A DNA stretch of 64,000 nucleotides from Pseudomonas sp. JUb42 (GTDB lineage: Bacteria > Pseudomonadota > Gammaproteobacteria > Pseudomonadales > Pseudomonadaceae): NCBI RefSeq assembly GCF_024807945.1, contig NZ_JANUFD010000005.1:1-64000 (forward strand). Direction: 5' to 3'. Of this stretch, positions 54,973 to 63,755 are shown one piece after another. Both the position numbers and the translations under genes were made by a program. Within the stretch, counting starts at the first letter, position 1. The number at the start of each line of letters is the position of its first letter. The notes under the pieces were generated by a model. It was not told the origin of the DNA. It made no database searches and saw only the letters and a program-made list of their open reading frames with translations.

Positions 54973-55001
54973 ATCTCATTCCGTTTCAGGCTAAGAGATG
55001 G

Positions 55002-55760
55002 TTACCTGGGCATCTGATTAATGCTCAGTCGCTCACCCACCACCATCTCGGTGATCCAGTCCACCAGTATCGAGGTATAGGCCTCCTGGGATACCTCGGT
55101 ACTCAGGCTATGGTCCGCATGATCGATGATTCGATGGGTCAACGAGTGCGTCTGCTGAAACGCAGCGCGGTAGCTCATGATCGTTGCGTGGGGTACATGC
55201 TCGTCGTGCTCGGATTCGACGATCAACACATCCCCGCGAAACGCCGCGCAGGCCCGCAGGGCGCGGTTGTCGGCGGCGTCGATATGGCTGGAGCGATATT
55301 GCATCAGATCGCGGCGGTCGAGTTCACGCTTGGGCATCAGCCAGTTGGCATCGCGGTACATGGCCGGCACGCGCAGGGCCAGCCAGCGCACTTTGCGCAT
55401 CTGGCTGAGGATGGTCGCCAGGTAGCCACCGTAGCTGGTGCCTACCACCGCTACCGACGACGTGTCGATGGCCGGATGGGACAGCAAATGATCGTAGGCC
55501 GCCAGCAGGTCGCGCAGGTTGTCTTCACGGTTAACGCTGGCCTGGCGATCGTTGAAGGCGCCATGGCCGCGCAGGTCGAAGGTCAGGCAGACGCAGCCCA
55601 GACCGGCAATGCCCCGGGCACGAATCAAGTCGCGCTCCTGGCTGCCGCCCCAGCCATGGACGAACAGCACCCCCGGCACCTTGGCCTTGGGGCTGAGAAA
55701 GTTACCGGCAATCGCGTCCTCGTCGACGCTGATCGAGACCGGTTCGGCATTAGCAGTCAT
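55002..55760 (-). CDS. Alpha/beta hydrolase (peptidase S9/dienelactone hydrolase-like)
   Basis: 252 residues from the ATG at 55760 (GGA nine bases upstream; an ATG at 55766 is also possible). Oxyanion region GVLFVHGWGGSQERDLIRAR, nucleophile Ser in VAVVGTSYGGYLATILSQMR (GxSxGG), acid Asp in LIVESEHDEHVPHATI, and a catalytic His in IDHADHSLS. It has no signal peptide, so it is cytoplasmic. The start lies within the end of the DUF3182 gene, so the two proteins are made together; that pairing recurs in Pseudomonas as far as I recall. Confidence 0.88.
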   Translation of the reverse strand: MTANAEPVSISVDEDAIAGNFLSPKAKVPGVLFVHGWGGSQERDLIRARGIAGLGCVCLTFDLRGHGAFNDRQASVNREDNLRDLLAAYDHLLSHPAIDTSSVAVVGTSYGGYLATILSQMRKVRWLALRVPAMYRDANWLMPKRELDRRDLMQYRSSHIDAADNRALRACAAFRGDVLIVESEHDEHVPHATIMSYRAAFQQTHSLTHRIIDHADHSLSTEVSQEAYTSILVDWITEMVVGERLSINQMPR

Positions 55761-56847
55761 AAGCATCGATCCGTGCAAATTTAAGAAGGAAATCGCCGTT
55801 GCCGTCGGGGCCGCTATAGAGCACGCGGGCGCCTTCCGGTGCGGCTTGCTCTTCGTGTTTTTCATGCGTGCTGGCGCGCACGGCGTTGGTCTGTGGACGC
55901 TTGCGGAAGGCCTGCAACGCGGCCAGCTCGGCGCCGGTTGCACCGCCCACCCGCCAGGACTGCTCCAGTACGCCGACTTTCAATGAGCCGTCGCTGCCCT
56001 GCCCCTGCACTACATCGTAGTTGCGCCGGGAGGCGAAAAAGCCGGGGAAGCTCAGCGCCGCCGCCGTGTCGTAGGTGCGCGCGTATTCGATGGCGCGACG
56101 TACATCGGGCTTCAACTCACGGGCCAGCAACTCGATATAGTCGCCGCGCACGATCAGCAGCTCGGAACCGCCATAGACGCTTTCGCCGCGGCTATTCTGC
56201 TTCTGTTCCTGTTGACCGAAATAGGTCATCAGCAGCCCGTCAATAAGGGTCTGACCGACGCTGTAGGTCACGCTTTCATTGAGGTTTTCTTCGAGGACGA
56301 TGCCATGGCCACAGGTGGCGGCATCCAGCCTGCTCAGCCATTTCTCCACGTCATTCTGGTTATGCAGCACGGCCTGGCCCGAGCCGCCGCTGGCCTCGAC
56401 CTGCTTGACCCGCAGCGCGCCCTTGCGCAAGCCGGTCATGGCCGCCTGGCGAGCATCTTCCAGGTCAAAAACCGTCACGCCGGACAGCACCACATCCCGC
56501 ACCCGTTCGCAGAACTGCGGGTTCCAGCCATCGGGCTGGCTGCGTGCCTGGGCAATCAACGGATGAGAGATGGCTTTGGTGGCAACGAAGGGATGCTGCA
56601 CATAGCCGCCGAGCAAGTCGTCGGCACCGCTGATATTGAGTTCATCAAGTTGTTTGCCGATCAGGGTTTCAGTGGGGACCCAGTACAACGGCTGCTGGGA
56701 GCCATCGGCCTGGCCGTTGTCCCTGTAGGACCAACCGAGAATTTCCGCCAGCCACCGGGCCAGGGCCTGGGTGGTCTGCAAATCGTGTCCGGTGCCGCCG
56801 CTGTCGGCGTGGACCACTACGCATTTCTGGATCAATCGTGCTGACAT
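55750..56847 (-). CDS. DUF3182 family protein, possible ATP-grasp fold
   Basis: 365 residues from the ATG at 56847, which follows AAGGAAG; the longer frame lacks a site. Visible blocks are CVVVHADSGGTGHDLQTTQA, HPFVATKAISHPLI, ALRVKQVEASGGSGQAVLHN, GIVLEENLNESVTYSVGQTL and SFPGFFASRRNYDVVQG. The KQ..ASGGSGQ loop and later acidic ENLNES block resemble the nucleotide- and metal-binding parts of ATP-grasp ligases, which is an inference. The family function is unknown. Its end overlaps the hydrolase gene, and it is divergent to a stress-type SDR gene. Confidence 0.75.
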   Translation of the reverse strand: MSARLIQKCVVVHADSGGTGHDLQTTQALARWLAEILGWSYRDNGQADGSQQPLYWVPTETLIGKQLDELNISGADDLLGGYVQHPFVATKAISHPLIAQARSQPDGWNPQFCERVRDVVLSGVTVFDLEDARQAAMTGLRKGALRVKQVEASGGSGQAVLHNQNDVEKWLSRLDAATCGHGIVLEENLNESVTYSVGQTLIDGLLMTYFGQQEQKQNSRGESVYGGSELLIVRGDYIELLARELKPDVRRAIEYARTYDTAAALSFPGFFASRRNYDVVQGQGSDGSLKVGVLEQSWRVGGATGAELAALQAFRKRPQTNAVRASTHEKHEEQAAPEGARVLYSGPDGNGDFLLKFARIDAYDC

Positions 56848-57034
56848 GCCGGGCTTCCTTCTTGTGGCAGTACTCAATAGCCGACCCCTTGCGGACCCCG
56901 ATAGTTCGCCTGGCACTGATCAGCGGCCACCTGCGCGCCATTCGTCAGCGCGACCGTTGAATTGTTTGAACGCTGGGCGCCGGCCATCTGACTGATATCG
57001 GGTAAGCCGCGAAAACTGACCTTAGGAGAAGCCC

Positions 57035-57892
57035 ATGACTGACTATCCAAAACCACCTTTCGAGCCGCAATCCCAAGCCGTTCCGGGCAGCCAGGCAAAA
57101 ATGCAGCCTTACCCTGATTGTGGCGAAAGCAGCTACAAGGGCTCGGGCCGCCTGGCCAACAAAATCGCCCTGATCACCGGCGCCGACAGCGGCATTGGCC
57201 GGGCCGTGGCCATCGCCTTTGCCCGTGAAGGTGCGGACGTGGCGATTTCTTATCTGGACGAGCACGAAGACGCCGAAGAGACCGCACGCTGGGTCAAGGA
57301 AGCCGGGCGCCAATGCCTGCTGTTGCCGGGGGATCTTGCGCAAAAGGCCCACTGCGCCGCCATCGTCAATAAGACCGTGGAGCAGTTCGGCCGCATCGAT
57401 GTGCTGGTCAACAACGCCGCCTTCCAGATGACCCACGAAACCCTGGAAGAGATTGCCGACGAAGAGTGGGTAAAGACCTTCGATATCAACATCACGGCGA
57501 TGTTTCGTATCTGCAAGGCCGCGTTGCCCTCCATGGCAGCGGGCAGTTCGATCATCAATACCAGCTCGGTCAACTCGGACATGCCCAGCCCGAGCCTGCT
57601 GGCCTATGCCACAACCAAGGGCGCCATTGCCAACTTCACCGCAGGCCTGGCGCAAATGCTGGGCAAGCGCGGCATCCGGGTCAACAGCGTGGCGCCAGGG
57701 CCGATCTGGACACCGTTGATTGTCGCGACCATGACCGACGAGGACGTGAAAAACTTCGGCTCGGCCACGCCTCTGGGCCGCCCTGGCCAACCGGTGGAAG
57801 TCGCGCCCATCTATGTGCTGCTGGCCTCGGATGAAGGCAGCTATATCTCCGGGTCGCGCTATGGCGTGACGGGCGGCAAGCCGATTCTCTGA
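57035..57892 (+). CDS. SDR oxidoreductase, general-stress (YghA/GSP39) type
   Basis: 285 residues with the N-terminal extension of this subgroup (YPKPPFEPQSQAVPGSQ). Cofactor loop ALITGADSGIGRAVAIAFAR, NNAA in DVLVNNAAFQMTHETL, catalytic Ser in INTSSVNSDMPSP, Tyr-x3-Lys in LLAYATTKGAIANF, and C-terminal YISGSRYGVTGGKPIL. The nearest known proteins are E. coli YghA and Bacillus general stress protein 39. An AGGAGA lies before the ATG. It is divergent from DUF3182 and precedes a DUF72 gene by 13 bases. Confidence 0.93.
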   Translation: MTDYPKPPFEPQSQAVPGSQAKMQPYPDCGESSYKGSGRLANKIALITGADSGIGRAVAIAFAREGADVAISYLDEHEDAEETARWVKEAGRQCLLLPGDLAQKAHCAAIVNKTVEQFGRIDVLVNNAAFQMTHETLEEIADEEWVKTFDINITAMFRICKAALPSMAAGSSIINTSSVNSDMPSPSLLAYATTKGAIANFTAGLAQMLGKRGIRVNSVAPGPIWTPLIVATMTDEDVKNFGSATPLGRPGQPVEVAPIYVLLASDEGSYISGSRYGVTGGKPIL

Positions 57893-57905
57893 GCGAGGGC
57901 GCTGA

Positions 57906-58679
57906 TTGGACACGCAGACCCTCGTCGTCGGCTGCGCCGGGTGGAGTCTGGGCCGGGAATATTGGCCTGACTTCACGGCGCAAGGCACGCATTTGCAGCG
58001 CTATGCCGCGCGCTTGAATGGCGTTGAAATCAACAGCTCGTTCTATCGCCCCCATCGTCGACAGACCTATGAGCGCTGGGCCAGCGCGGTGCCAGATGGT
58101 TTTCGCTTCAGCGTGAAAATGCCCAAACAGATCACCCATATGCAGCGCCTGAAGCAGTGCGAGCCGCTGCTGGACGAGTTTATTGGGCAATGTTCGGGGC
58201 TGACGGACAAGCTGGGTTGCGTACTGGTGCAACTGCCGCCTTCGCTGGCTTTTGATGAAAGGCTGGCTGAGGGCTTTTTCGATGAGATGCGCCAGCGCTT
58301 TAACGGCCATATAGCCGTTGAGCCTCGCCACGAGTCATGGGCCCATGCCGCACCGCTGTTGCAGCAGCTGAAAATTGCTCAGGTCGCGACCGACCCATCG
58401 CGTATCAGTACCGACTCGCGTCCTGCAGGCTGGCCGGGCTTCAGGTACTGGCGGCTGCATGGGTCGCCACGGGTTTATTACAGTGCCTACGGTGACGAGC
58501 CGCTGCAGAACATTGCGCAACAGCTGATGGCAGCCCACAGTGAAGGCGCGCAGGTCTGGTGTATTTTTGATAATACGGCTGCCGGGGCGGCATTGGGTAA
58601 TGCCTTGCGGTTGCAGGTTTTATTGCACGTCAATGAGCGAAATACGGATGTGGGACCGGCTTTAGCCGGGAATACATAA
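57906..58679 (+). CDS. DUF72 (YecE-like) family protein
   Basis: 257 residues from a TTG start; no ATG is available near the family N terminus. TIM-barrel DUF72 motifs: VVGCAGWSLGREYW, NGVEINSSFYRPHRRQTYER, FRFSVKMPKQITH, AVEPRHESW and YWRLHGSPRVYYSAY. Function is unknown. The last nine residues (VGPALAGNT) are encoded by a REP element that supplies the stop codon, so the ancestral C terminus was replaced or extended. It probably shares a transcript with the SDR gene. Confidence 0.85.
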   Translation: MDTQTLVVGCAGWSLGREYWPDFTAQGTHLQRYAARLNGVEINSSFYRPHRRQTYERWASAVPDGFRFSVKMPKQITHMQRLKQCEPLLDEFIGQCSGLTDKLGCVLVQLPPSLAFDERLAEGFFDEMRQRFNGHIAVEPRHESWAHAAPLLQQLKIAQVATDPSRISTDSRPAGWPGFRYWRLHGSPRVYYSAYGDEPLQNIAQQLMAAHSEGAQVWCIFDNTAAGAALGNALRLQVLLHVNERNTDVGPALAGNT

Positions 58680-58740
58680 CTGTGGGCGATAAATCTCTAT
58701 CGCTTTCACATTGCCTTCCCGGCTAAAGCCGGTCTCACAG
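58649..58740. repeat. REP hairpin overlapping the 3' end of the DUF72 gene
   Basis: TGTGGGACCGGCTTTAGCCG and CGGCTAAAGCCGGTCTCACA are facing copies about 45 bases apart. The left arm is inside the coding region of the DUF72 gene. The right arm has one mismatch (TCTCACA). Confidence 0.85.
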
Positions 58741-58789
58741 AAAAGCTCCATCGTTCAATTTGTAGAGGTCTTACCTCAGAAAATGGACC

Positions 58790-60991
58790 TTACAATACCT
58801 TATCCAGGGTAATCGGAAACTCCCTGACCCGCTTGCCCGTGGCGTGGTAAATGGCATTGGCTACCGCTGACGCCACGCCGACGATGCCGATCTCACCAAC
58901 ACCCTTGGAGCCCAGTTCGTTGACGATGTCGTCGTTTTCTTCGACAAATATCACCTCGATATCGCCAATGTCCGCACTCACCGGGATGTGGTATTCGGCC
59001 AGGCTGTGGTTGAGCACGCGCCCGAGCCGGTGGTCGGTCTGTGCCTCTTCCTGCAAGGCCATGCCCAGCCCCCAGACCACACCGCCGAGAATCTGACTGC
59101 GGGCGGTCTTCGGATTGATTACCCGCCCTGCCGCCACCGCGCTGACGACCCGGCTGACTTTGATAGAGCCCAGGTCCTCATCCACCTGCACCTCGACAAA
59201 CACCGCCGAATGAGTCGCGGTGGCATAACCCTCGCGCTGTTTGTTCGGTTCGGTATCGATCTGCACCTCAAGCACGCCGCCAGGGCAGTTGGCGACGATG
59301 TCGGCGATGGCCAGGCGCTGATCACCAAAATGCACATACCCATCGCCGAACCCCACTTCTTCAGCGGGAATATCCGCCAGTTCAGGATAATGATCGCGGG
59401 CAGCCTGCAGCACCTTGGCCCGTATCACCAGGCAGGCCTCGCGCACCGCCGAGCCCACCGAGGACACGGTGAAAGAGCCGCCTTGCAACGGCGCCGTCGG
59501 CAACGATGAATCACCCAGTACAAAGGTCACGTCACGCGGCATGATGCCGGCGGCATCGGCGGCGATCTGGGTCATGACGGTATAGGTGCCGGTGCCGATA
59601 TCGGTGGTAGCGCTGCTCACGGTCAGCCGGCCTTCGGCATCCAGGCGCGCCTTGGCACTGGCTTTCATCTGCATGGCCTCCCAGACGCCACCGGCCATGC
59701 CCCAGCCAATCAGTTGATGGTCCTTGCGCATGCTGCGCGGTTCTGCATTGCGTTTGTGCCAGCCAAAACGCTCAGCGCCCTGGTCATAACAGGCGAGCAG
59801 TTCCTTGCTGGAATAGGGCTTTGCTTCATTGCCATTGTTCTGGGCAAAGTTGATGCGCCGCAGTTGCACAGGGTCCAGCTTCGCCGCGCAGGCCAGCTCG
59901 TCCATGGCGCATTCCAGAGCAATCATCCCCGACGCCGCACCCGGTGCGCGCATATCCAGCGGCGTGTAGACATCCAGTGGCGCCAGCTTGTAACTCAGGG
60001 CAACGTTGTCGCACTGGTACAGCATGCCGCTCCACTCCACCAGATGTTCGGTGAAGTCCTCGAAACGCGAGGTCTGCCCGATGGCGTCATGCCCGACGGC
60101 GACCAGCCGGCCAGCCGCGTCGGCTCCCAGACGTAGGCGCTGCACGGTGCGCGGGCGGTAACCAAAGGTAAACATTTGCTGCCGGGTCAAGGTGACCCGC
60201 ACCGAGCGCTTGAGTTGCAGCGCCGCCATCACCGCCAATGGCAACTGGTACTGCGGGCGCAACCCGGAACCAAAGGCACCACCGACATAGGCGGTCAGGA
60301 TGCGGATTTTGTCCTTGGGCATGGCGAATATTTTGTGCAGGTAGTCCTGGCAGTTCTGCGGCCCCTGGTTCTTGTCGTGGATCTCCAGGCCGCCATCGTC
60401 TTTGTAGAAAACGGTGGAGGCATGGGGTTCCATGGGGCTGTGGTGCTGGTTGACGGTGCAGTAGGTCGCATCAATGCTGAAGGCTGCATTGGCCAACTGC
60501 CCGTTGAAATCACCCCGTGGCTTGGGCGTTTCGGCGGGCGCCGGGTGTGCCGGATCGAGCACGGCAAGCAAATCGGTCTGATGGTCCTCCTGCTGGTAGT
60601 CGATACGCAGCAGAGACCCGGCGTAACGGGCCAGCTCAAGGCTTTCGGCAACCACCAACGCCAGGGGCTGACCACTATAGAGCACCCGGTCGTTGTACAG
60701 CGGACGGAACGGCGAGCCGTCGGCCGAGTCGGCATCGGCGTAGTTTTCGTCATCACTGGCCAGTCGCGGCCGGTTGCGGTGATCGAGCACCAACCGCACA
60801 CCCGGCACCGCCAGCGCTGCGCTGCTATCGATATTAATGACCCGCCCGCGAGCGATGGTACTGGACACCACGCTGCCATAAAGCAGGCCATCCTCTGGGT
60901 ACTCGGCGGCATAACGTGCCTGGCCGGTGACTTTCAATGGCCCGTCAACACGATCCATGGGTTGGCCCGAGGCCTGGTTAAAGGTCTTCAT
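58790..60991 (-). CDS. Molybdopterin-binding subunit of a PaoABC-like aldehyde oxidoreductase
   Basis: 733 residues, the length of PaoC. N terminus VDGPLKVTGQARYAAEYPED; Mo-cofactor segments GGAFGSGLRPQYQLPLAVMA, ALECAMDELACAA and GGSFTVSSVGSAVREACLVI; catalytic Glu in LGSKGVGEIGIVGVASAVAN. It is the last gene of a three-gene operon (2Fe-2S, FAD, Mo subunits in transcription order). By family the complex oxidises aldehydes, often aromatic, to carboxylic acids. No maturation gene (PaoD/XdhC type) is seen downstream. Confidence 0.93.
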   Translation of the reverse strand: MKTFNQASGQPMDRVDGPLKVTGQARYAAEYPEDGLLYGSVVSSTIARGRVINIDSSAALAVPGVRLVLDHRNRPRLASDDENYADADSADGSPFRPLYNDRVLYSGQPLALVVAESLELARYAGSLLRIDYQQEDHQTDLLAVLDPAHPAPAETPKPRGDFNGQLANAAFSIDATYCTVNQHHSPMEPHASTVFYKDDGGLEIHDKNQGPQNCQDYLHKIFAMPKDKIRILTAYVGGAFGSGLRPQYQLPLAVMAALQLKRSVRVTLTRQQMFTFGYRPRTVQRLRLGADAAGRLVAVGHDAIGQTSRFEDFTEHLVEWSGMLYQCDNVALSYKLAPLDVYTPLDMRAPGAASGMIALECAMDELACAAKLDPVQLRRINFAQNNGNEAKPYSSKELLACYDQGAERFGWHKRNAEPRSMRKDHQLIGWGMAGGVWEAMQMKASAKARLDAEGRLTVSSATTDIGTGTYTVMTQIAADAAGIMPRDVTFVLGDSSLPTAPLQGGSFTVSSVGSAVREACLVIRAKVLQAARDHYPELADIPAEEVGFGDGYVHFGDQRLAIADIVANCPGGVLEVQIDTEPNKQREGYATATHSAVFVEVQVDEDLGSIKVSRVVSAVAAGRVINPKTARSQILGGVVWGLGMALQEEAQTDHRLGRVLNHSLAEYHIPVSADIGDIEVIFVEENDDIVNELGSKGVGEIGIVGVASAVANAIYHATGKRVREFPITLDKVL

Positions 60992-61977
60992 CAGGCATTC
61001 CCTCCAACGGCGGCATCGCTCAAGGCGCGGACAATGGCCCGTCGCGCCAGCTTGATCTTGAAGCCGTTGTGGGCCAAGGGTTGCGCGTCACGCAGCATCG
61101 CCTCGGCAGCCTCGGTAAAGGCTTCATGGGACACGGAGCGCCCCTTCAATGCCTGCTCTACGGCCTTGTCGCGCCAGGGTTTATGGGCCACGCCGCCCAA
61201 GGCCAGGCGCACATCGCGAATCACATCGCCGTCCAGTTCCAGGGCCGCCGCCACTGACACCAAGGCAAAGGCGTAGGACGCCCGATCACGGACTTTCAAA
61301 TAATGGGAGTGTCTGGCAAAGCCGCTGGCCGGTAGCTCGATGGCGGTGACCAACTCGTCGTCGGCCAACTGGTTATCCCGCTGCGGCGCGTCGCCGGGCA
61401 GACGGTGGAAATCAGCGAACTCAATGCGGCGCTTGCCCGCCCGGCCCTGAACATGCACCACCGCCTCCAGCGCGGCCAAGGCCACACACATATCCGAAGG
61501 ATGGGTAGCGACACAGGCATCGCTGGCACCGAGGATCGCGTGAATCCGGTTCAGGCCATCCCGTGCCGGACAACCACTGCCCGGCACACGCTTATTACAG
61601 GGGGTGCCAGCGTCGTAATAGTAATAGCAGCGGGTGCGTTGCAGCAGGTTGCCGCCGGTGCTGGCCATGTTGCGCAATTGCGCCGAGGCACCGGCAAGAA
61701 TCGCCTGGGACAGCAGCGGGTAACGCGATTCGATCAACGGGTGCCAGGCCAGATCGGCGTTACTGACCAGCGCACCGATCAGCAGGCCGCCGTCCGGAGT
61801 TTCTTCGATATCACGCAAAGGCAACCCGTTGATGTCGATCAGGGCTTCGGCGCGGACGACATTTTCCTTCATCAGGTCGACCAGATTGGTGCCCCCGGCA
61901 ATGAAGCGCGTGGTCGGTCCGGCCAGATTGATCGCCTGGCTCACCTCAACGGGTTTGCTGTAGCTGAAAGGCATCAT
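60991..61977 (-). CDS. FAD and 4Fe-4S subunit of the aldehyde oxidoreductase (PaoB-like)
   Basis: 328 residues from the ATG at 61977, overlapping the stop of the 2Fe-2S gene. FAD sites are RFIAGGTNLVDLMKENV and QLRNMASTGGNLLQRTRCYY. A cysteine cluster (RTRCYYYYDAGTPCNKRVPGSGC, read in pieces RTRCYY, TPCNKR, GSGCPA and DACVATHPSDMCVA) corresponds to the extra 4Fe-4S site of E. coli PaoB, absent from ordinary xanthine dehydrogenases. It passes electrons between the Mo subunit and the acceptor. Confidence 0.92.
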   Translation of the reverse strand: MMPFSYSKPVEVSQAINLAGPTTRFIAGGTNLVDLMKENVVRAEALIDINGLPLRDIEETPDGGLLIGALVSNADLAWHPLIESRYPLLSQAILAGASAQLRNMASTGGNLLQRTRCYYYYDAGTPCNKRVPGSGCPARDGLNRIHAILGASDACVATHPSDMCVALAALEAVVHVQGRAGKRRIEFADFHRLPGDAPQRDNQLADDELVTAIELPASGFARHSHYLKVRDRASYAFALVSVAAALELDGDVIRDVRLALGGVAHKPWRDKAVEQALKGRSVSHEAFTEAAEAMLRDAQPLAHNGFKIKLARRAIVRALSDAAVGGNA

Positions 61978-62492
61978 GCGCGCGCCCCTCCCTGTTCGGC
62001 CTGCATCTGCGGCATCGCTTCTTCCACAGCAGCGATGATGTTGCTGTAGGCGCCGCAGCGGCACAGGTTGCCGCTCATCAACTCCTGAATCTGCTCACGA
62101 CTCTGTGCCCGCCCTTCCCGTACCAGGCCCACCGCCGAGCAAATCTGCCCCGGTGTGCAATAGCCGCACTGGAAGGCATCCTGACTGATGAACGCCTGTT
62201 GCATCGGATGCAGTTGCGCGCCATTGGCCAGGCCTTCGATGGTGGTCAACTCGGCGCCATCGCACATGATCGCCAGGGTCAGGCAGGCATTGATACGCTT
62301 GCCGTCGCGCAGCACCGTGCAGGCACCACACTGGCCATGATCACAGCCTTTCTTGGTGCCGATCAGGTCCAACTGATCGCGCAGCAGGTCGATCAGGGTG
62401 GTCCAGGGTTGGACGTCAAGCTCTCGGGCCTGACCGTTGAGGGTCAGACGAATCGTCTGCGCCTCAACATCCTTGCGGAATGTCGCACTCAT
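61974..62492 (-). CDS. 2Fe-2S subunit of the aldehyde oxidoreductase (PaoA-like)
   Basis: 172 residues from the ATG at 62492, with GAGG six bases upstream (a GTG at 62504 is an alternative). First cluster in [20 protein letters not shown] with a later Cys in INACLTL; second in [13 protein letters not shown] and [12 protein letters not shown]. Unlike E. coli PaoA there is no twin-arginine signal, so this complex should be cytoplasmic. First gene of the operon. One of two 65-bp direct repeats lies 37 bases upstream. Confidence 0.93.
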   Translation of the reverse strand: MSATFRKDVEAQTIRLTLNGQARELDVQPWTTLIDLLRDQLDLIGTKKGCDHGQCGACTVLRDGKRINACLTLAIMCDGAELTTIEGLANGAQLHPMQQAFISQDAFQCGYCTPGQICSAVGLVREGRAQSREQIQELMSGNLCRCGAYSNIIAAVEEAMPQMQAEQGGARA

Positions 62493-62528
62493 GGGGAACC
62501 TCACGGTAGAGATGAATTGCGCGCAGTA

Positions 62529-62593
62529 GGCTGCGTCTGTCAGGTACGACCGAGGAGGTTTTGCGAACGTTCAGAGTTTTTCGATGAGGCGTC
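62529..62593 (+). repeat. Left copy of an imperfect direct repeat flanking the lectin gene
   Basis: About 65 bases beginning GGCTGCGTCTGTCAGGTACG and ending CAGAGTTTTTCGATGAGGCG. The second copy starts at 63649 in the same orientation; the 3' 21 bases (TCAGAGTTTTTCGATGAGG core) are identical and the rest has a few changes and a three-to-four-base gap. Confidence 0.75.
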
Positions 62594-62825
62594 GTTATGA
62601 ATGTCGAACGTGATCAGCTGATCCTCAATATCGTGTGCAGGAATGCGGATAAACGCGATGTGATTCTTTATAAGGCAGGTAACCGCCCCGGCTATACAGG
62701 AGCGGCGCACCAAGTATCTGGAGGGTCATACCTGAGTGGTAATGTCAGGTTAAAACCGCACAGCGCATTTCGATACCGATACACGCGAAGGCGCTGTGCA
62801 GCACTCGCTTTTGGACTACCGCCCC

Positions 62826-63380
62826 TCAAGGCGCAGAATCGGGCAGTCGATGAAATATCCAGTTCTGCTCCGTACTCTCTAAGCAATCGTTTACGTATAC
62901 GCGACTCCCAGTGTCATCCTTACGCGGTGGATATGGATCAGCAAGGCACCCTGGCTGATTATCAACAAAATTTTCGCCGGGACTTGTAAGTTTGACCGTA
63001 TTGAGGCCGCCTTTCATCTCCCATCTTATAATTGGAGCAAGCTGAGGCACATTGCAAGGCAACATTACAGCAAGCGCGCCACGGCCTCTGCCCATCGCGG
63101 TTACGCAACTTTCTTTAACGGCAAGCATCAGGGAGACCACGCCTGGTTCGGTTTCACGCGTAATCAATGTCCACTTCTGATCCACTCGCCCCTCGTATTC
63201 TTGAAGTATAATATTTGAACCATCTGTTGTTGGATAGCTCCAAAATTTTCCAGGCTTGGAGACACTTTCAATCCTGTATAAACCTGCGCTCAAGTTCTGA
63301 CCGTCTTCTGCATATGTGAGCGACGCTGCCACTGTAGCGATAACAGCTATTGCCGCAGTATGGGTTAAAGTCCAATTCAT
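62826..63380 (-). CDS. Secreted ricin-type beta-trefoil lectin domain protein
   Basis: 184 residues from the ATG at 63380, with AGGGAG eight bases upstream. A signal peptide runs to SLTYAEDG. The rest is one RICIN-type domain with QxW-like repeats: GLYRIESVSKPGKFWSYPTT, DQKWTLITRE and EQNWIFHRLPDS. Four cysteines (KESCVT, LPCNVP, PGCLADP, NDCLES) may form disulphides. It could bind sugars outside the cell. The gene and its AT-rich upstream region lie between two direct repeats and are flanked by genes of ordinary composition, suggesting separate acquisition. No partner toxin or enzyme gene is attached. Confidence 0.75.
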   Translation of the reverse strand: MNWTLTHTAAIAVIATVAASLTYAEDGQNLSAGLYRIESVSKPGKFWSYPTTDGSNIILQEYEGRVDQKWTLITRETEPGVVSLMLAVKESCVTAMGRGRGALAVMLPCNVPQLAPIIRWEMKGGLNTVKLTSPGENFVDNQPGCLADPYPPRKDDTGSRVYVNDCLESTEQNWIFHRLPDSAP

Positions 63381-63648
63381 TATTAGTTCTCCCTGACTTA
63401 TGGGCGCTTTGTTCTCTTTCACGCTCCCACCTTTACTATTAGCAGAATGGCGCCACGCGCGCAAAGTTTTACTCTACAAAACAATTGACTTATTCGCTAT
63501 AAAAAACAGCCTTCTTACAAAACAAAACAACAACCTTGCGCCCGGCAAGCTAATTCCGAGCAATCAACTTAAACAAGGGAACTCTAAAATTGCGGAGTAA
63601 TTCGGCCTTGGCATAAACCAACAAAAAATTGACTCGGGAACGTTAACT

Positions 63649-63710
63649 GGCTGCGCCTGTGAGGTAAGACCGAGGGGGTTGTGACCGTCAGAGTTTTTCG
63701 ATGAGGTGTC
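63649..63710 (+). repeat. Right copy of the imperfect direct repeat
   Basis: About 62 bases beginning GGCTGCGCCTGTGAGGTAAG and ending CAGAGTTTTTCGATGAGGTG. It lies 45 bases beyond the 3' end of the iron permease gene. With the left copy it brackets a 1.05-kb segment that contains only the lectin gene. Confidence 0.75.
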
Positions 63711-63755
63711 CACGCAAGCTCATAAATGAGCCTGCGCGGATTGGTTGCCGGTCAG

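Noticed and set aside
62597..62989. 130-codon plus-strand frame starting beside the left repeat
   Set aside because: Its second part is antisense to the lectin gene and the rest has no recognisable protein pattern.
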